Below the pieces are notes generated by a model that saw nothing but the letters and a program-made list of their open reading frames with translations, did not search any database and was not told the origin of the DNA. 64,000 bases of DNA, taken from the NCBI GenBank assembly GCA_963576785.1, contig OY756139.1, positions 1,860,001 to 1,924,000 on the forward strand, given 5' to 3'. This DNA is from Chlorophyllum brunneum. Its lineage: Eukaryota > Basidiomycota > Agaricomycetes > Agaricales > Agaricaceae. This document shows positions 55,183 to 64,000 of this stretch, piece after piece. A program made the position numbers and the translations under genes. Positions within the stretch are counted from its first letter, which is position 1. Each line of letters begins with the position of its first letter.

Positions 55183-56405
55183 TCGTCCTTGTTGATTTCT
55201 CTGATATGTGCTTTCTTGGGCGCCCGGCAGTTCTTCGAGATGTGGCCCTGTTTGCCACAATTGTAACACGTTATCTTGGTGTATGTGACTTTCATCTTCT
55301 TCCTGCAGTATTTGGTGATATGTCCATAGAGGTTGCAGTTGTAGCACCTCGGTTTTCCATTTTGATCAGTGTCTGCCCTTTGTCTTCCTATCTCCATGGG
55401 TTGTCCTCTACCTCCATAAGTAACTCCGGTGGTGGTTCTGACATCTCCTTGGGTGATGTCTGTTGCTTCATACCCTTGTCCTACTGTGAGGATTGTAGTT
55501 TTCCATTTGGTGTATGTCGTTGGGATGGAGGTTGTTGGGTAGCCTACTATGGTTCGAATGATGTCTGCTCTGGTGTGGCGTTTGAGGAGGAATATCGCAT
55601 GGGTGTCGTCTGTCCCCACTTGGGCTTTCAATGCCTTGAATTCTATTAAGAAATCTGCTGTGTTCTTCTTTCCTTGTTTGAACGTCTCGATTTCTCCTTC
55701 TGCTATGGCTTTTCTATTTCCCAAGGAAAATGTGGCTTCTATTTCCTTTGTAAAGTCGTCCCAATCTGGTGTTTTCTTGTTCTGGATGGCTTGGAGCTGC
55801 GTGTTGGCATAAGGGCCTGCTAGCCCCCCTTTCATTCTTGCCAAAATTGCTACTATCTTCTGTTCTTCTTCGTCTATTTTGTTGAACATCAACCATAAGG
55901 ATATGGCTCTCCACCAATCATCAAATCTGGTTCTATCTCCATTGAAATATCCTGGCTCCGGGGCTAGGTTCTTTGGGATATTGACTTCTTCGGTCATCTC
56001 TGGTTCTGTTTCTGGTTCGCTGTGTTTGTTTCCGTAGGTCTCGGCAATTTCTATATCAGCTGTGGCGTCAGCGACTTCTGTGTCGATTTCTTCTTCAGAT
56101 GCGGCTGGTTCCTCGTCTGTGTTGTGTTTGGATTCTTTCTCGTAGGTCTCGGCGATATCTATATCGGATGTGTTCTCAGCGACTTCTATGTCGGATGTGT
56201 TCTCGGTGACTTCTATGTCGAATTCGGTTTCAAATAGAGCTGTACTCTCATCTATGCTGTGTTCAGATTTCTGCCGTTTAAGGCCTTCAGGGATTTCTGA
56301 TTCTGTTGATCGTTTAGATCCTGTTGCTATGGGTGAACCCTGGATGTCTGTTGGTCTCGGAGCTCTGTGTCTTCTCGGTGTCTTCGATGAGCTACTGTTG
56401 CTCAT
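55134..56405 (-). CDS. LTR1 gag
   Basis: Intact 423-codon capsid/nucleocapsid ORF, from MSNSSSSKTPRR to VEGSE and TAG. The N-terminal acidic region has imperfect repeats (EVTENTSDIEVAENTSDIDI). The capsid core FDDWWRAISLWLMFNKIDEE, MKGGLAGPYANTQL, is typical of Ty3-type Gag. Two CCHC knuckles are CYNCNLYGHITKYC and CYNCGKQGHISKNC. It packages element RNA. Pol overlaps its last 15 codons in the -1 frame. Confidence 0.93.
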   Translation of the reverse strand: MSNSSSSKTPRRHRAPRPTDIQGSPIATGSKRSTESEIPEGLKRQKSEHSIDESTALFETEFDIEVTENTSDIEVAENTSDIDIAETYEKESKHNTDEEPAASEEEIDTEVADATADIEIAETYGNKHSEPETEPEMTEEVNIPKNLAPEPGYFNGDRTRFDDWWRAISLWLMFNKIDEEEQKIVAILARMKGGLAGPYANTQLQAIQNKKTPDWDDFTKEIEATFSLGNRKAIAEGEIETFKQGKKNTADFLIEFKALKAQVGTDDTHAIFLLKRHTRADIIRTIVGYPTTSIPTTYTKWKTTILTVGQGYEATDITQGDVRTTTGVTYGGRGQPMEIGRQRADTDQNGKPRCYNCNLYGHITKYCRKKMKVTYTKITCYNCGKQGHISKNCRAPKKAHIREINKDDEQKMEEKADFVEGSE

Positions 56406-56485
56406 ATACTGTCGTCCTGGTCAGAGGCTATTATTCCAAGCCTAGCTACAAATAGTGGCACCTCTCTTGCAAGGTGAGTCGAATG

Positions 56486-56498
56486 ACACTTTACCAAA
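56486..56498 (-). promoter_or_regulatory. LTR1 primer binding site, self-priming type
   Basis: One base inside the 5' LTR, the sense word TTGGTAAAGTGT (complement of 56486-56497) is the exact complement of ACACTTTACCAA within the same LTR (complement of 56582-56593). This arrangement is known from Tf1-like fungal elements that prime with the 5' end of their own RNA rather than a tRNA. Confidence 0.75.
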
Positions 56499-56792
56499 TG
56501 TTACGACCTTAGTTTCTGACTCAGGTTGCAAGCCTTTGGGTAAAGGAAAGGAAGTAGAGAAAGGAAGAAGGGATGATACGATTGGTAAAGTGTAAGGAAT
56601 ACATCAAGTATTACTGCACTTTATATACTGGTGGTGACGGTTAATAATAAGGGAGAGGAGTAAATGAGTCAGATAGGAGGCATAGCCTTTAGGGGTGAAA
56701 CAGGGGATGAAACGAGAAGTGAAACACGTAGGAGGGTACACGAGGTAACAGGCGCAAGATAAGAATGAACAGTCTATCTATAGTTCGTAACA
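56499..56792 (-). repeat. LTR1 5' LTR
   Basis: 294 bp. Nine transitions separate it from the 3' LTR (about 97% identity by eye). It keeps the intact self-priming word. Its outer end borders LINE-A sequence at 56793. Confidence 0.9.
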
Positions 56793-57518
56793 ATAGGCAG
56801 CAGAAACTGCCTGGAAGTCCCCAACCAGTGGCAGACTTGCATCCATCGCTGCATAGACCACCTGTCTATCCTCACGATACCTATGAAGGGTATCGTTGAG
56901 CAAATCCACCTGACAACCCGTGGGGTTTCCACTGAGCGAGGCGTCATACATTTTGTAAGTCACCTGAGCTGCGTAGCAGTCCAGGAGATGAGAACCTGGC
57001 AACGCTTCAGGCGCAAACGGCTCAAATGTCTCCATTAAGTCTGGCAAATGAGAGTTTGCCTCTGTGACTGGCCCCTTGACCTTGACCGCCTGAGCGGGGG
57101 TCATGAGAGTGATCAATCTAGGGTGTGGAGCACATCCCCCAATGTACTGATGCCCCATAATGGAGCAAACAGGGTCCTTCTCAGAAAGTGTGGCAACCCT
57201 GTGGACAGCATGGGTAGCCAGTTTCTTGAGATGAAGATGGATGGGGATGAGGCCAGCCAAGGCCTCAGCTCCTCCGGTAGGGCTGGTGCGGAATGCACCA
57301 GTGATCCACAATGTAGCTTTATGCTGCATTGTGTTAAGTTGTTTTAGAAGGGCCTTGTTACGGGCACCTTCATAAAACCAGAGCCGGAACCCATACGTAG
57401 CGATAGGAACTACACATGAGCAATAGAGAGTCCTCTTCTGAGTAGGAAGAAGTCCTCGTGAAGAGTTACCAAGTATGCCCATGGCCTTGACCATGGACAG
57501 AGACTTGGTAGCATAATG
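56793..57518 (-). pseudogene. LINE-A ORF2 thumb and RNase H start in chimera 3
   Basis: Open on the minus strand from an ATG inside module D: MIPRCHWLRLVVRDPSRGSV, then HYATKSLSMVKAMGILGN, ALWITGAFRTSP, LAGLIPIHLHLKKLATHAVH, AAMDASLPLVGDFQAVSAA, where LTR1 enters. Without LTR1 this frame would join the C-terminal part at 50316, giving a long D/LINE fusion frame. It has no RT core. Confidence 0.75.
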
Positions 57519-58407
57519 CCCATCTACGGAGCCCCTTGAGGGGTCTCTTACCACTAGCCTTAGCCAATGGCAACGTGGAATCAACTTGAGCTAGAACCTA
57601 GCTATTTTTCCTGTACCAGGCCAACTAATGTAGGATTTAGTCCTCTCGAGCCAGGTGAGCATTCTCTGATAACCGGCGGCTTTTTTCAGCATGCCCCAGT
57701 ACATCACCTGCTACGGTCCACAACTTCACCCAGGCACTACTCCAGAGTTGCTTCCCGTTCCTCAGCAGCTGGTTCAGTATGCCTTACGGCCCGGATCCCC
57801 ATGCTTAACTGTCTGAGATCTACACCTTGCAGACACTGCTACGAGATTGGTCCTGAGGTTATTTTAAGCCAACTTAGTGAGCATCCTCAATCTGGAGATT
57901 GGGTTATGTCTACTAACTACCGGAACTATGCCGAAGCGGACCGGGAGGGGTATCCTATCTTGGCAGCTTTTTTCAGCATGCCCCGAGTCGGACTGTTATC
58001 ACGACATTCCCCTTCTTATAATGCCCTATCTCCAGCAGTGGCTTAGGTAATCCTCCCAAGTTAGGCCCCAGCATTAGGGCACCACCACCTTTGGCCAATA
58101 TTAGACTTGGGCGATGCACACAGCTGGGTCACACCATGACAGTATGATGTCACTATGTGACTTGCTATGTGGCTGGGTGTGACAACTCCCACGCTAGCCT
58201 GTGACAGCACCAAACAATGCCAAACAGGACCACACAACCTAATCCGGTATCACCTGGGAATATTGCTAAGCAACTACGCCTTGCGCACTGGTACTTCCCA
58301 TGGTTGAGAATAAATCCCCCCCCACAGGTTTCGAACCCAGGACCTTCTAGCCAAGCAGCTTGGTAGGAATTAAGCCTACACCCAAACCACTCGACCATTA
58401 GGCCGAC
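57519..58407 (-). repeat. Module D, copy 3 (best-preserved tRNA-like head)
   Basis: 889 bp. The sense head begins GTCGGCCTAATGGTCGAGTG, containing A-box TGGTCGAGTGG (complement of 58387-58397), a GTAGG/CCTAC anticodon-like stem with a 7-base loop, a long variable region and B-box GGTTCGAAACC (complement of 58327-58337). The spacing of about 50 bp between boxes fits a class II (Leu/Ser-like) tRNA origin. The body contains two copies of a GGCTTTTTTCAGCA-CGCCCC motif in antisense. The sense end CTCCGTAGATGGG meets LINE-A at 57518. Confidence 0.82.
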
Positions 58408-59052
58408 AACATTTTATAAGTCACTTGGGCCATGTAGCAGTCCAGGAGACGAGAACCTGGCGATGCCTCGAGTGCAAATGGCTTGAACACCTCTGTTAAG
58501 TCTGGCAAATGAGAGTTTGCCTCTGTGACCAGTCCCTTGACCTTGACTGCCTGGGCGGGGGTCATGAGAGCGATTGATCTAGGGTGTGGAACACAACCCC
58601 TAATATACTGATGCCCCATGATAGAGTGAACAGGGTGGTTCTCACAAAGGGTGGCAACCCTGTGGACAGCACAGGTAGCCAGCTTCTTGAGATGGAGATG
58701 GATGGGGATGAGGCCAGCTAAGACTTCAGCTCCCCCAGTAGGACTGGTGCAGAATGCGCCAGTAATCCACAATGCAGCTTTATGTTGCATAGCGTTAAGT
58801 TGTTTTAGAAGGGCCTTATTACGGGCACCTTCATAAAACCAAAGTCGGAACCCATACGTAGCAATAGGAACTACACATGAGCAATAGAGAGTCCTCTTCT
58901 GAGTAGGAAGAAGTCCTCACAATGAGTTACTAAGCATGCCCATGGCCTTGACCATGGATAGGGACTTAGTAGCATAATGTCGAACATGCTCTTTGAATGT
59001 AAGAGCTCAATTGAAGAAAAAACCCAAGTACCTCCAATGGGTCTTAGGGTGA
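58408..59052 (-). pseudogene. LINE-A ORF2 RT thumb fragment upstream of D copy 3
   Basis: The minus strand reads PKTHWRYLGFFF, then a stretch with a stop, ALWITGAFCTSPTGG, LAGLIPIHLHLKKLATCAVH, to VTYKM (58398-58790 open). It covers the same LINE-A stretch as 56930-57518, so the composite holds this region twice with D between. Confidence 0.78.
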
Positions 59053-59299
59053 CTGTTACGCCCTACGAGAGCCATAAATTGGCTTCCTGAGTAAGTAGGA
59101 TCCTGAAATTGAGTGATCCAGGCATCCTGGCATGATTTGACAACTGTCTGATGAAGGGAGTCAAGGGAGGTCTGCAGATGGGAACCCGCAGCAACCTGAA
59201 GTTTGGTACAGTACTGGTGTACTGTACCATGAATGGCCCACCTCTCCGAAGAGTAAGTGTGCCAGATGTGAAGGGAGCGTTTGGGATGACCCTCAAACC
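59053..59299 (-). mobile_element. LINE-B copy B5, continuation (RNase H)
   Basis: Minus strand: GHPKRSLHIWHTYSSERWAI HGTVHQYC, FQDPTYSGSQFMALVGRN. It joins the B5 piece that ended at 49209, in correct order and orientation, and is cut at 59299 by LTR2. Confidence 0.78.
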
Positions 59300-59598
59300 T
59301 GTTACGAATCATAGACCGTTCATTCCCATCATGCGCCCATTACCTCGTGTACTCTCATACTTGTTTCATCTCCTGTATTACCCTAGAGGCTGTGCCTCCT
59401 ACCTGACTTGTTCTACTCCTCTCCTCTGACTCCGTTACTCGACTCCCTTATTATTAGCCTCTACCACTAGTATATAAAGTGTAGTAATACTTGATGTATT
59501 CCTTACACTTTACCAATCGTATCATCCCTTCTTCCTTTCTCTACTTCCTTCCTTTATCCAAAGGCTTGCAACCTGAGTCAGAGACTAAGGTCGTAACA
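59300..59598 (+). repeat. LTR2 5' LTR with promoter
   Basis: 299 bp, TGTTACG to CGTAACA. A TATA box (TATATAAAG) lies at 59471-59479. The word ACACTTTACCAA at 59505-59516 lies about 30 bp downstream, so it is a good candidate for the 5' end of the RNA and the self-primer. Confidence 0.9.
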
Positions 59599-59599
59599 T

Positions 59600-59611
59600 T
59601 TGGTAAAGTGT
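59600..59611 (+). promoter_or_regulatory. LTR2 primer binding site, self-priming type
   Basis: TTGGTAAAGTGT, one base after the LTR, is the exact complement of 59505-59516 in the LTR. No match to a tRNA 3' end (TGG start) is needed. Confidence 0.78.
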
Positions 59612-59691
59612 CATTCAACTCACCTTGCAAGAGAGGTGCCACTATTCGTAGCTAGGCTTGGAATAATAGCCTCCGACCAGGACAACAGTAT

Positions 59692-60963
59692 ATGAGCAGC
59701 AGTAGCTCATCGAGAACACCGAGAAGACAGAGAGCTCCGAGACCAACAGACATCCAGGGTTCACCCGTAGCAACAGGATCCAAACGATCAACAGAACCAG
59801 AAATCCCTGAAGGCCTTAAACGGCAGAAATCCGAACACAGCGTAGACGAAACCACAGCTCTATTTGAAACCGAATTCGACACAGAAGTCGCCGAGAACAC
59901 ATCCGATATAGATATCGCCGAAACCTACGAGGAAGAATCCGAACACAGCACAGACGAAGAACCAGCTCCGTTTGAAGAAGAAATAGACACAGCTTTATTC
60001 GAAACCGAATTCGACACAGAAGTCGCCGACGCCACAGCCGATATAGAAATCGCCGAGACCTACGAAAACGAACACAGCGAACCAGAGTCAGAACCAGAAA
60101 TGACAGACGAGGTCAACGTACCAAAGAACCTAGCCCCGGAACCAGGATATTTTAATGGGGATAGGACCAAATTTGACGATTGGTGGAGAGCCATATCCTT
60201 ATGGCTAATGTTCAACAAGATAGAGGAAGAAGAACAGAAAATAGTAGCCATCTTGGCAAGGATGAAAGGAGGACTAGCAGGTCCTTACGCCAACACGCAA
60301 CTACAAGCCATCCAGAATAAGAAAACACCGGCTTGGGAGGACTTTACGAAAGAAGTAGAAGCCACATTCTCCTTGGGGAATAGGAAAGCCATAGCAGAAG
60401 GAGAAATAGAGACGTTCAAACAGGGAAAGAAGAACACAGCAGACTTCTTAATCGAATTCGAAGCATTGAGAGCCCAAGCAGGAACAGACGACACACACGC
60501 GATATTCCTTCTCAAGCGCCACACCAGAGCAGACATTATTCGAACCATAGTAGGTTACCCGACAACCTCCGTCCCAACAACATACAGCAAATGGAAAACC
60601 ACGATCCTCGCAGTAGGACAAAGTTACGAAGCAACGGACATCACTAGAGGAGATGTCAAAACCACCACCGGAGTTATCTATGGGGGAAGAGGACAACCCA
60701 TGGAGATAGGACGACAAAGGGCAGACACCGATCAGACTGGAAAACCGAGGTGCTACAATTGTAACCTCTATGGGCATATTGCCAAATACTGCAGGAAGAA
60801 GACAAAAGTCACGTACACCAAAATAACGTGTTACAATTGCGGTAAACAGGGCCACATCTCGAAGAACTGCCGGGCACCCAAGAAAGCCCATATCAGAGAA
60901 GTCAACGAGGATGATGAACAAAAAATAGAGGAGAAAGAGGATTTTGTCGAAGGCTCCGAGTAG
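59692..60963 (+). CDS. LTR2 gag
   Basis: Intact, 423 codons, the same length as LTR1 gag. Acidic N-terminal repeats (ALFETEFDTEVAENTSDIDI and again ALFETEFDTEVADATADIEI), capsid core FDDWWRAISLWLMFNKIEEE, and knuckles CYNCNLYGHIAKYC and CYNCGKQGHISKNC. The start is the ATG 93 bp after the LTR, as in LTR1. It ends TAG at 60961-60963, overlapped by pol in the -1 frame. Confidence 0.95.
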   Translation: MSSSSSSRTPRRQRAPRPTDIQGSPVATGSKRSTEPEIPEGLKRQKSEHSVDETTALFETEFDTEVAENTSDIDIAETYEEESEHSTDEEPAPFEEEIDTALFETEFDTEVADATADIEIAETYENEHSEPESEPEMTDEVNVPKNLAPEPGYFNGDRTKFDDWWRAISLWLMFNKIEEEEQKIVAILARMKGGLAGPYANTQLQAIQNKKTPAWEDFTKEVEATFSLGNRKAIAEGEIETFKQGKKNTADFLIEFEALRAQAGTDDTHAIFLLKRHTRADIIRTIVGYPTTSVPTTYSKWKTTILAVGQSYEATDITRGDVKTTTGVIYGGRGQPMEIGRQRADTDQTGKPRCYNCNLYGHIAKYCRKKTKVTYTKITCYNCGKQGHISKNCRAPKKAHIREVNEDDEQKIEEKEDFVEGSE

Positions 60964-63900
60964 GCGCAAACCCGCGAGCCAATAAAACTAGAGTTTCTGT
61001 TTTATCACACAATAGACGATACGTGATTCCCCAAAAACGAAACTCTACGCGCGAACTTCTCCTCGACTCAACAATCCAAACAAGAAAAGGACGCAAATCA
61101 ATTACAACTCTGGTAGACTCTGGATGCACCCATACATGCATAGCACAACGAACAGTAGAAAAAGAACAGATCCCGACTAGAGCCCTGGAAACCCCAATCA
61201 AAGTAATCAACGCCGACGGAACGGAGAATAGAAAGGGGGAAATAACAGACAAAGCACAATTGGTACTAAACAACGGCAACCACACGGAACAAATCGACGC
61301 TCTAGTAACACAATTAGAAAGCGCGGACTTATACCTGGGACACGATTGGCTGGTTAAACATAACCCGGAAATCGATTGGAACAATCATGTCATACGATTC
61401 ACGAGATGTCCAGAAGATTGCAAAATATCACATAGCAACATACGGTTCAACGAGAAAATACGGACAGTCAAGGAACACATTGAAGAGAAAAAGGCGGACC
61501 GGATGGACGATGAAGATCTACCACCATACCTCCGACAGTACACCCATCTATTCAACAAAAAGAACTTCGATAATCTACCCGCACACACGGTATGGGACCA
61601 CGAGATAAATCTGTCAGAAGACGCACCCCCGGTACTACAGTCCAAAGTTTACCCAATGACAATAACGGAAAAACAGGAACTACAAAAATTCCTTGACGAA
61701 AACCTCGCCTCAGGACGTATCAGACCATCACAATCCCCCTACGCCACCCCATGCTTCTTTATACCAAAGAAAGACGGAACAAAACGCCTGGTACAAGATT
61801 ACAAGAAGCTGAATGAACACACCATCAAAGATAAAACGCCACTACCACTTATAAGCGAGGTGTTAGACCGACTAAAGGGCGCAAAAGTGTTTAATAAACT
61901 CGACATCATTTGGGGATACAACAACGTCCGAATCAGGAAAGGAGACGAATGGAAGGCAGCGTTCGTAACAAACAACGGATTATTTGAACCTATGGTCATG
62001 TTCTTCGGAATGAGCAATTCACCGGCAACCTTCCAAAGAATGATGAACACGATATTCCGAGAACTATTACATGAAGGGACGCTTGTCAACTACATGGACG
62101 ATTTCGTCATTCCAGGAACCACACAGGAGGAACTCGAGAAAAGAACGACACGGTTCTTAGACATTGCAGCCAAACACCAGCTATACTTCAAACGATCAAA
62201 ATGTATGTTCGACGCGAAAGAAATACCCATACTGGGATTTGTGGTAGGACAGGGCAGCGTTAAAATGGAGGAAGAGAAGGTGAAAGCAGTAAGGGAATGG
62301 CCAACACCCAAATCCGTGAAGGACGTCGAAAAATTCCTCGGCTTTGCAAATTTCTACCGACGATTCATACAAGACTTCAGTAACATAGCAACACCACTAC
62401 ATGAACTCAAGAAGAAAGACGCACAATGGTCATGGTCAGAACGGCAACAACAAGCGTTTGAAGAAATCAAGAAGAAAATCATGAGCAAACCAGTACTAGC
62501 GATGCCCCGAGATAAAGGACAATATAGAGTGGAGGTAGACGCATCAGGGTACGGAGTAGGAGCGGTATTATCACAAGACCAAGATAACCAGTGGCACCCA
62601 ATCGCATTCCACTCGAGAACAATGACACCGGCAGAACGAAATTACCAGATCTATGACAAAGAACTATTGGCAATCCGAGAAGCGGTCAAAACTTGGAGAC
62701 AATATCTACTCGACGCCGACAAACCATTCGAGATATGGACGGACCACAAGAACTTGGAATACTTTAGGAAACCGCAACAACTCACAGGACGACAGGCGAG
62801 ATGGCAACTGGAACTACAGGAATATCACTACACGTTAAAACACATACCCGGAAAAACAAACACAAAAGCAGATGTGTTATCAAGACTAACGAAAACGGAC
62901 ACAACCAGAGACAACACAGATATCACGCTATTACCCGACCACTTATTCGACAACACTACCACCGAGATCAGACAAATGTGGGATATATCGGGAGAAGAAG
63001 ACCTGAAACACCGACTGCAAAAGGAGCAGAGGAGAGAAACACAATGGTTAAGAGAAAAGGAGAAACGACCAGAGGAGATATGGGAAACTGATGGATTACC
63101 CATCTTCGAAGGAAGAATATACGTACCACCAAACACCGAATTACGCCAAGAAATACTCCAACAACACCACGACAAAACGGACGTAGGACACCTGGGACAA
63201 CACAGAATGATCGAACTCCTCAAAAGGACATATTGGTGGCCACAAATGCGTAACGATGTTAAACGATACATCAAGGGATGTGACACATGTCAGAGAAATA
63301 AAATACTCAGAACACGACCTACCACACACCTCCATCCGTTACCAATACCCACCGGACCATGGGAAGAGATATCAATCGACATGATAGGACCACTGCCAGA
63401 ATCGGAGGGATACGACGCGATACTTGTCATCGTTGATCGATTCAGCAAAATGATCAGACTACGAGCAGTTAACACCACCCTATCATCCGAGGAGCTAGGA
63501 GATATATATCGGGACGACATATGGAGACAACATGGGATACCACGCAGGATCATCAGTGACAGAGGCCCACAGTTCGCATCAAAATTCATGGCGGAACTTT
63601 GCAAAGCAACCGGCACCCAACGAAACCTATCCACGGCATACCATCCACAAACAGACGGTCAAACGGAGCGCATCAACCAAGAGGTTGAGGCCTACCTCAG
63701 AAATGTAATCAATCACGCACAGAACAACTGGAAGAAATGGCTCAGCACGGCAGAATTCCAGTATAACGATAAAACACATAGTGCCACAGGACATTCACCG
63801 TTCCAGATAGTATACGGACGACACCCATGGAAGGGCGACATCTCAAATGAGATCAAGGCTCCAGCAATCACGGAAAGAATACAAGAACTGCAGGACATAC

Positions 63901-64000
63901 GCCAAGCAACGATCAAAATGCTCCAACAAAACCAGGTACAGATGGAAAAGCGAAACAGCACAAAGCCAGAACACGAGTACCAAACAGGAGACCAAATTTG
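60918..64000 (+). CDS. LTR2 pol, 3' end beyond window
   Basis: Open for over 1,020 codons in the -1 frame relative to gag, after two TGA codons at 60912-60917. Protease TTLVDSGCTHTCIAQ; RT SPYATPCFFIPKKDG, KLDIIWGYNNVRI, FGMSNSPATFQRMMN, VNYMDDFVIPG; RNase H VEVDASGYGVGAV, FHSRTM, WTDHKNLEYF; integrase HHDKTDVGHLG, GCDTCQRNK, IDMIGPLPES, SDRGPQFASKF, NQEVEAYLRN. Every catalytic residue I looked for is present. There is no ATG near the start, so expression as a Gag-Pol fusion by frameshifting is likely. Confidence 0.93.

Larger units (their letters stand above)
50317..56792 (-). mobile_element. LTR1: complete chromoviral Ty3/gypsy retrotransposon
   Basis: 6476 bp on the minus strand. The LTRs are 294 bp each (50317-50610 and 56499-56792), begin TGTTACG and end CGTAACA; by eye they differ at nine sites, all transitions. 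The host LINE-A sequence joins across it with a 5-bp TSD (ATGGG / ATAGG, one change). Order in sense: LTR, self-priming PBS, gag, pol (protease, RT, RNase H, integrase, chromodomain), an extra ORF, polypurine tract, LTR. Gag and the extra ORF are open; pol has five TGA stops. Confidence 0.93.
49210..59052 (-). mobile_element. LINE-A / module D / LINE-A composite (chimera 3), host of LTR1
   Basis: Minus strand. Poly(A) (T run from 49210) and LINE-A 3' part 49210-50316; LTR1; LINE-A 56793-57518 up to HYATKSLS; module D 57519-58407; then LINE-A again 58408-59052, from VTYKM back to PKTHWRYLGFFF. The two LINE-A parts overlap in content. The outer flanks are LINE-B on both sides and join as one copy, with a degenerate TSD (CCATTACACCCTTC / CTGTTACGCCCTAC, 10 of 14). 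So there is one tail and one candidate TSD for a three-part unit. Confidence 0.7.
59300..64000 (+). mobile_element. LTR2: chromoviral Ty3/gypsy element, apparently intact, runs off the window
   Basis: Plus-strand relative of LTR1. 5' LTR 59300-59598, PBS 59600-59611, gag 59692-60963, pol from 60918 without a stop to 64000. The extra ORF and 3' LTR lie beyond the window. The host is LINE-B B5. Open gag and pol, and CGA retained where LTR1 has TGA, suggest a younger or better-protected copy. Confidence 0.92.

Noticed and set aside
58323..58407. A functional nuclear tRNA gene
   Set aside because: T stem does not pair fully, position 37 of the loop is a pyrimidine, and the sequence is the repeated head of module D.

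Overview
The window is a repeat graveyard from the nuclear genome of a filamentous fungus. I find no host gene. The evidence for a fungus is the set of Tad-like LINEs (gag-like ORF1 with CCHC knuckles, then APE endonuclease, RT and RNase H), chromodomain Ty3/gypsy elements with Tf1-style self-priming, and a 7.3-kb block of intron-rich fungal mitochondrial DNA. The exact lineage cannot be settled from the sequence. Family names A, B, C and D are mine.

The layout is nested. (1) 1-2526: a LINE-B piece in head-to-head inverted arrangement. (2) 2527-16502: a minus-strand LINE-B copy (B1) split by a plus-strand LINE-A copy (A1, 3313-13098). A1 is itself split by a LINE-C unit (4156-8151) and by a LINE-B/D chimera (9328-12132). 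Target-site duplications (TSDs) support each level. (3) 16503-24266: a LINE-A scrap and a plus-strand LINE-B copy (B2), split by a complete 6.2-kb LINE-A (A2, 17707-23930) with a perfect 14-bp TSD. (4) 24267-38399: a plus-strand LINE-B copy (B3) holding a truncated LINE-A (27031-27968) and a rearranged mitochondrial insert (30294-37585) with pieces of cox1, cob, nad4, intron endonuclease and plasmid-type DNA polymerase. (5) 38400-49209: minus-strand LINE-A copies A3 and A4, a second B/D chimera (40308-43002), and LINE-B B5. (6) 49210-59052: a LINE-A/D/LINE-A composite carrying a complete chromoviral LTR retrotransposon (LTR1, 50317-56792). (7) 59053-64000: the rest of B5, then a second, apparently intact LTR element (LTR2) that runs off the window.

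The most interesting system is module D: about 880-890 bp, non-coding, with a tRNA-like head carrying A and B boxes. It sits at the 5' end of 5'-truncated LINE copies, joined at a different LINE position each time. One case (9328-12132) has an exact 18-bp TSD around the whole D+LINE unit. A diverged relative, D', occupies the same place on LINE-C inside a 12-bp TSD. This looks like repeated template switching between LINE RNAs and one small-RNA family, as described for MINE elements of Magnaporthe. Other points of note are the near-seamless mitochondrial insert, five of five pol stops in LTR1 being CGA to TGA relative to LTR2, and an extra 278-codon ORF between pol and the 3' LTR.
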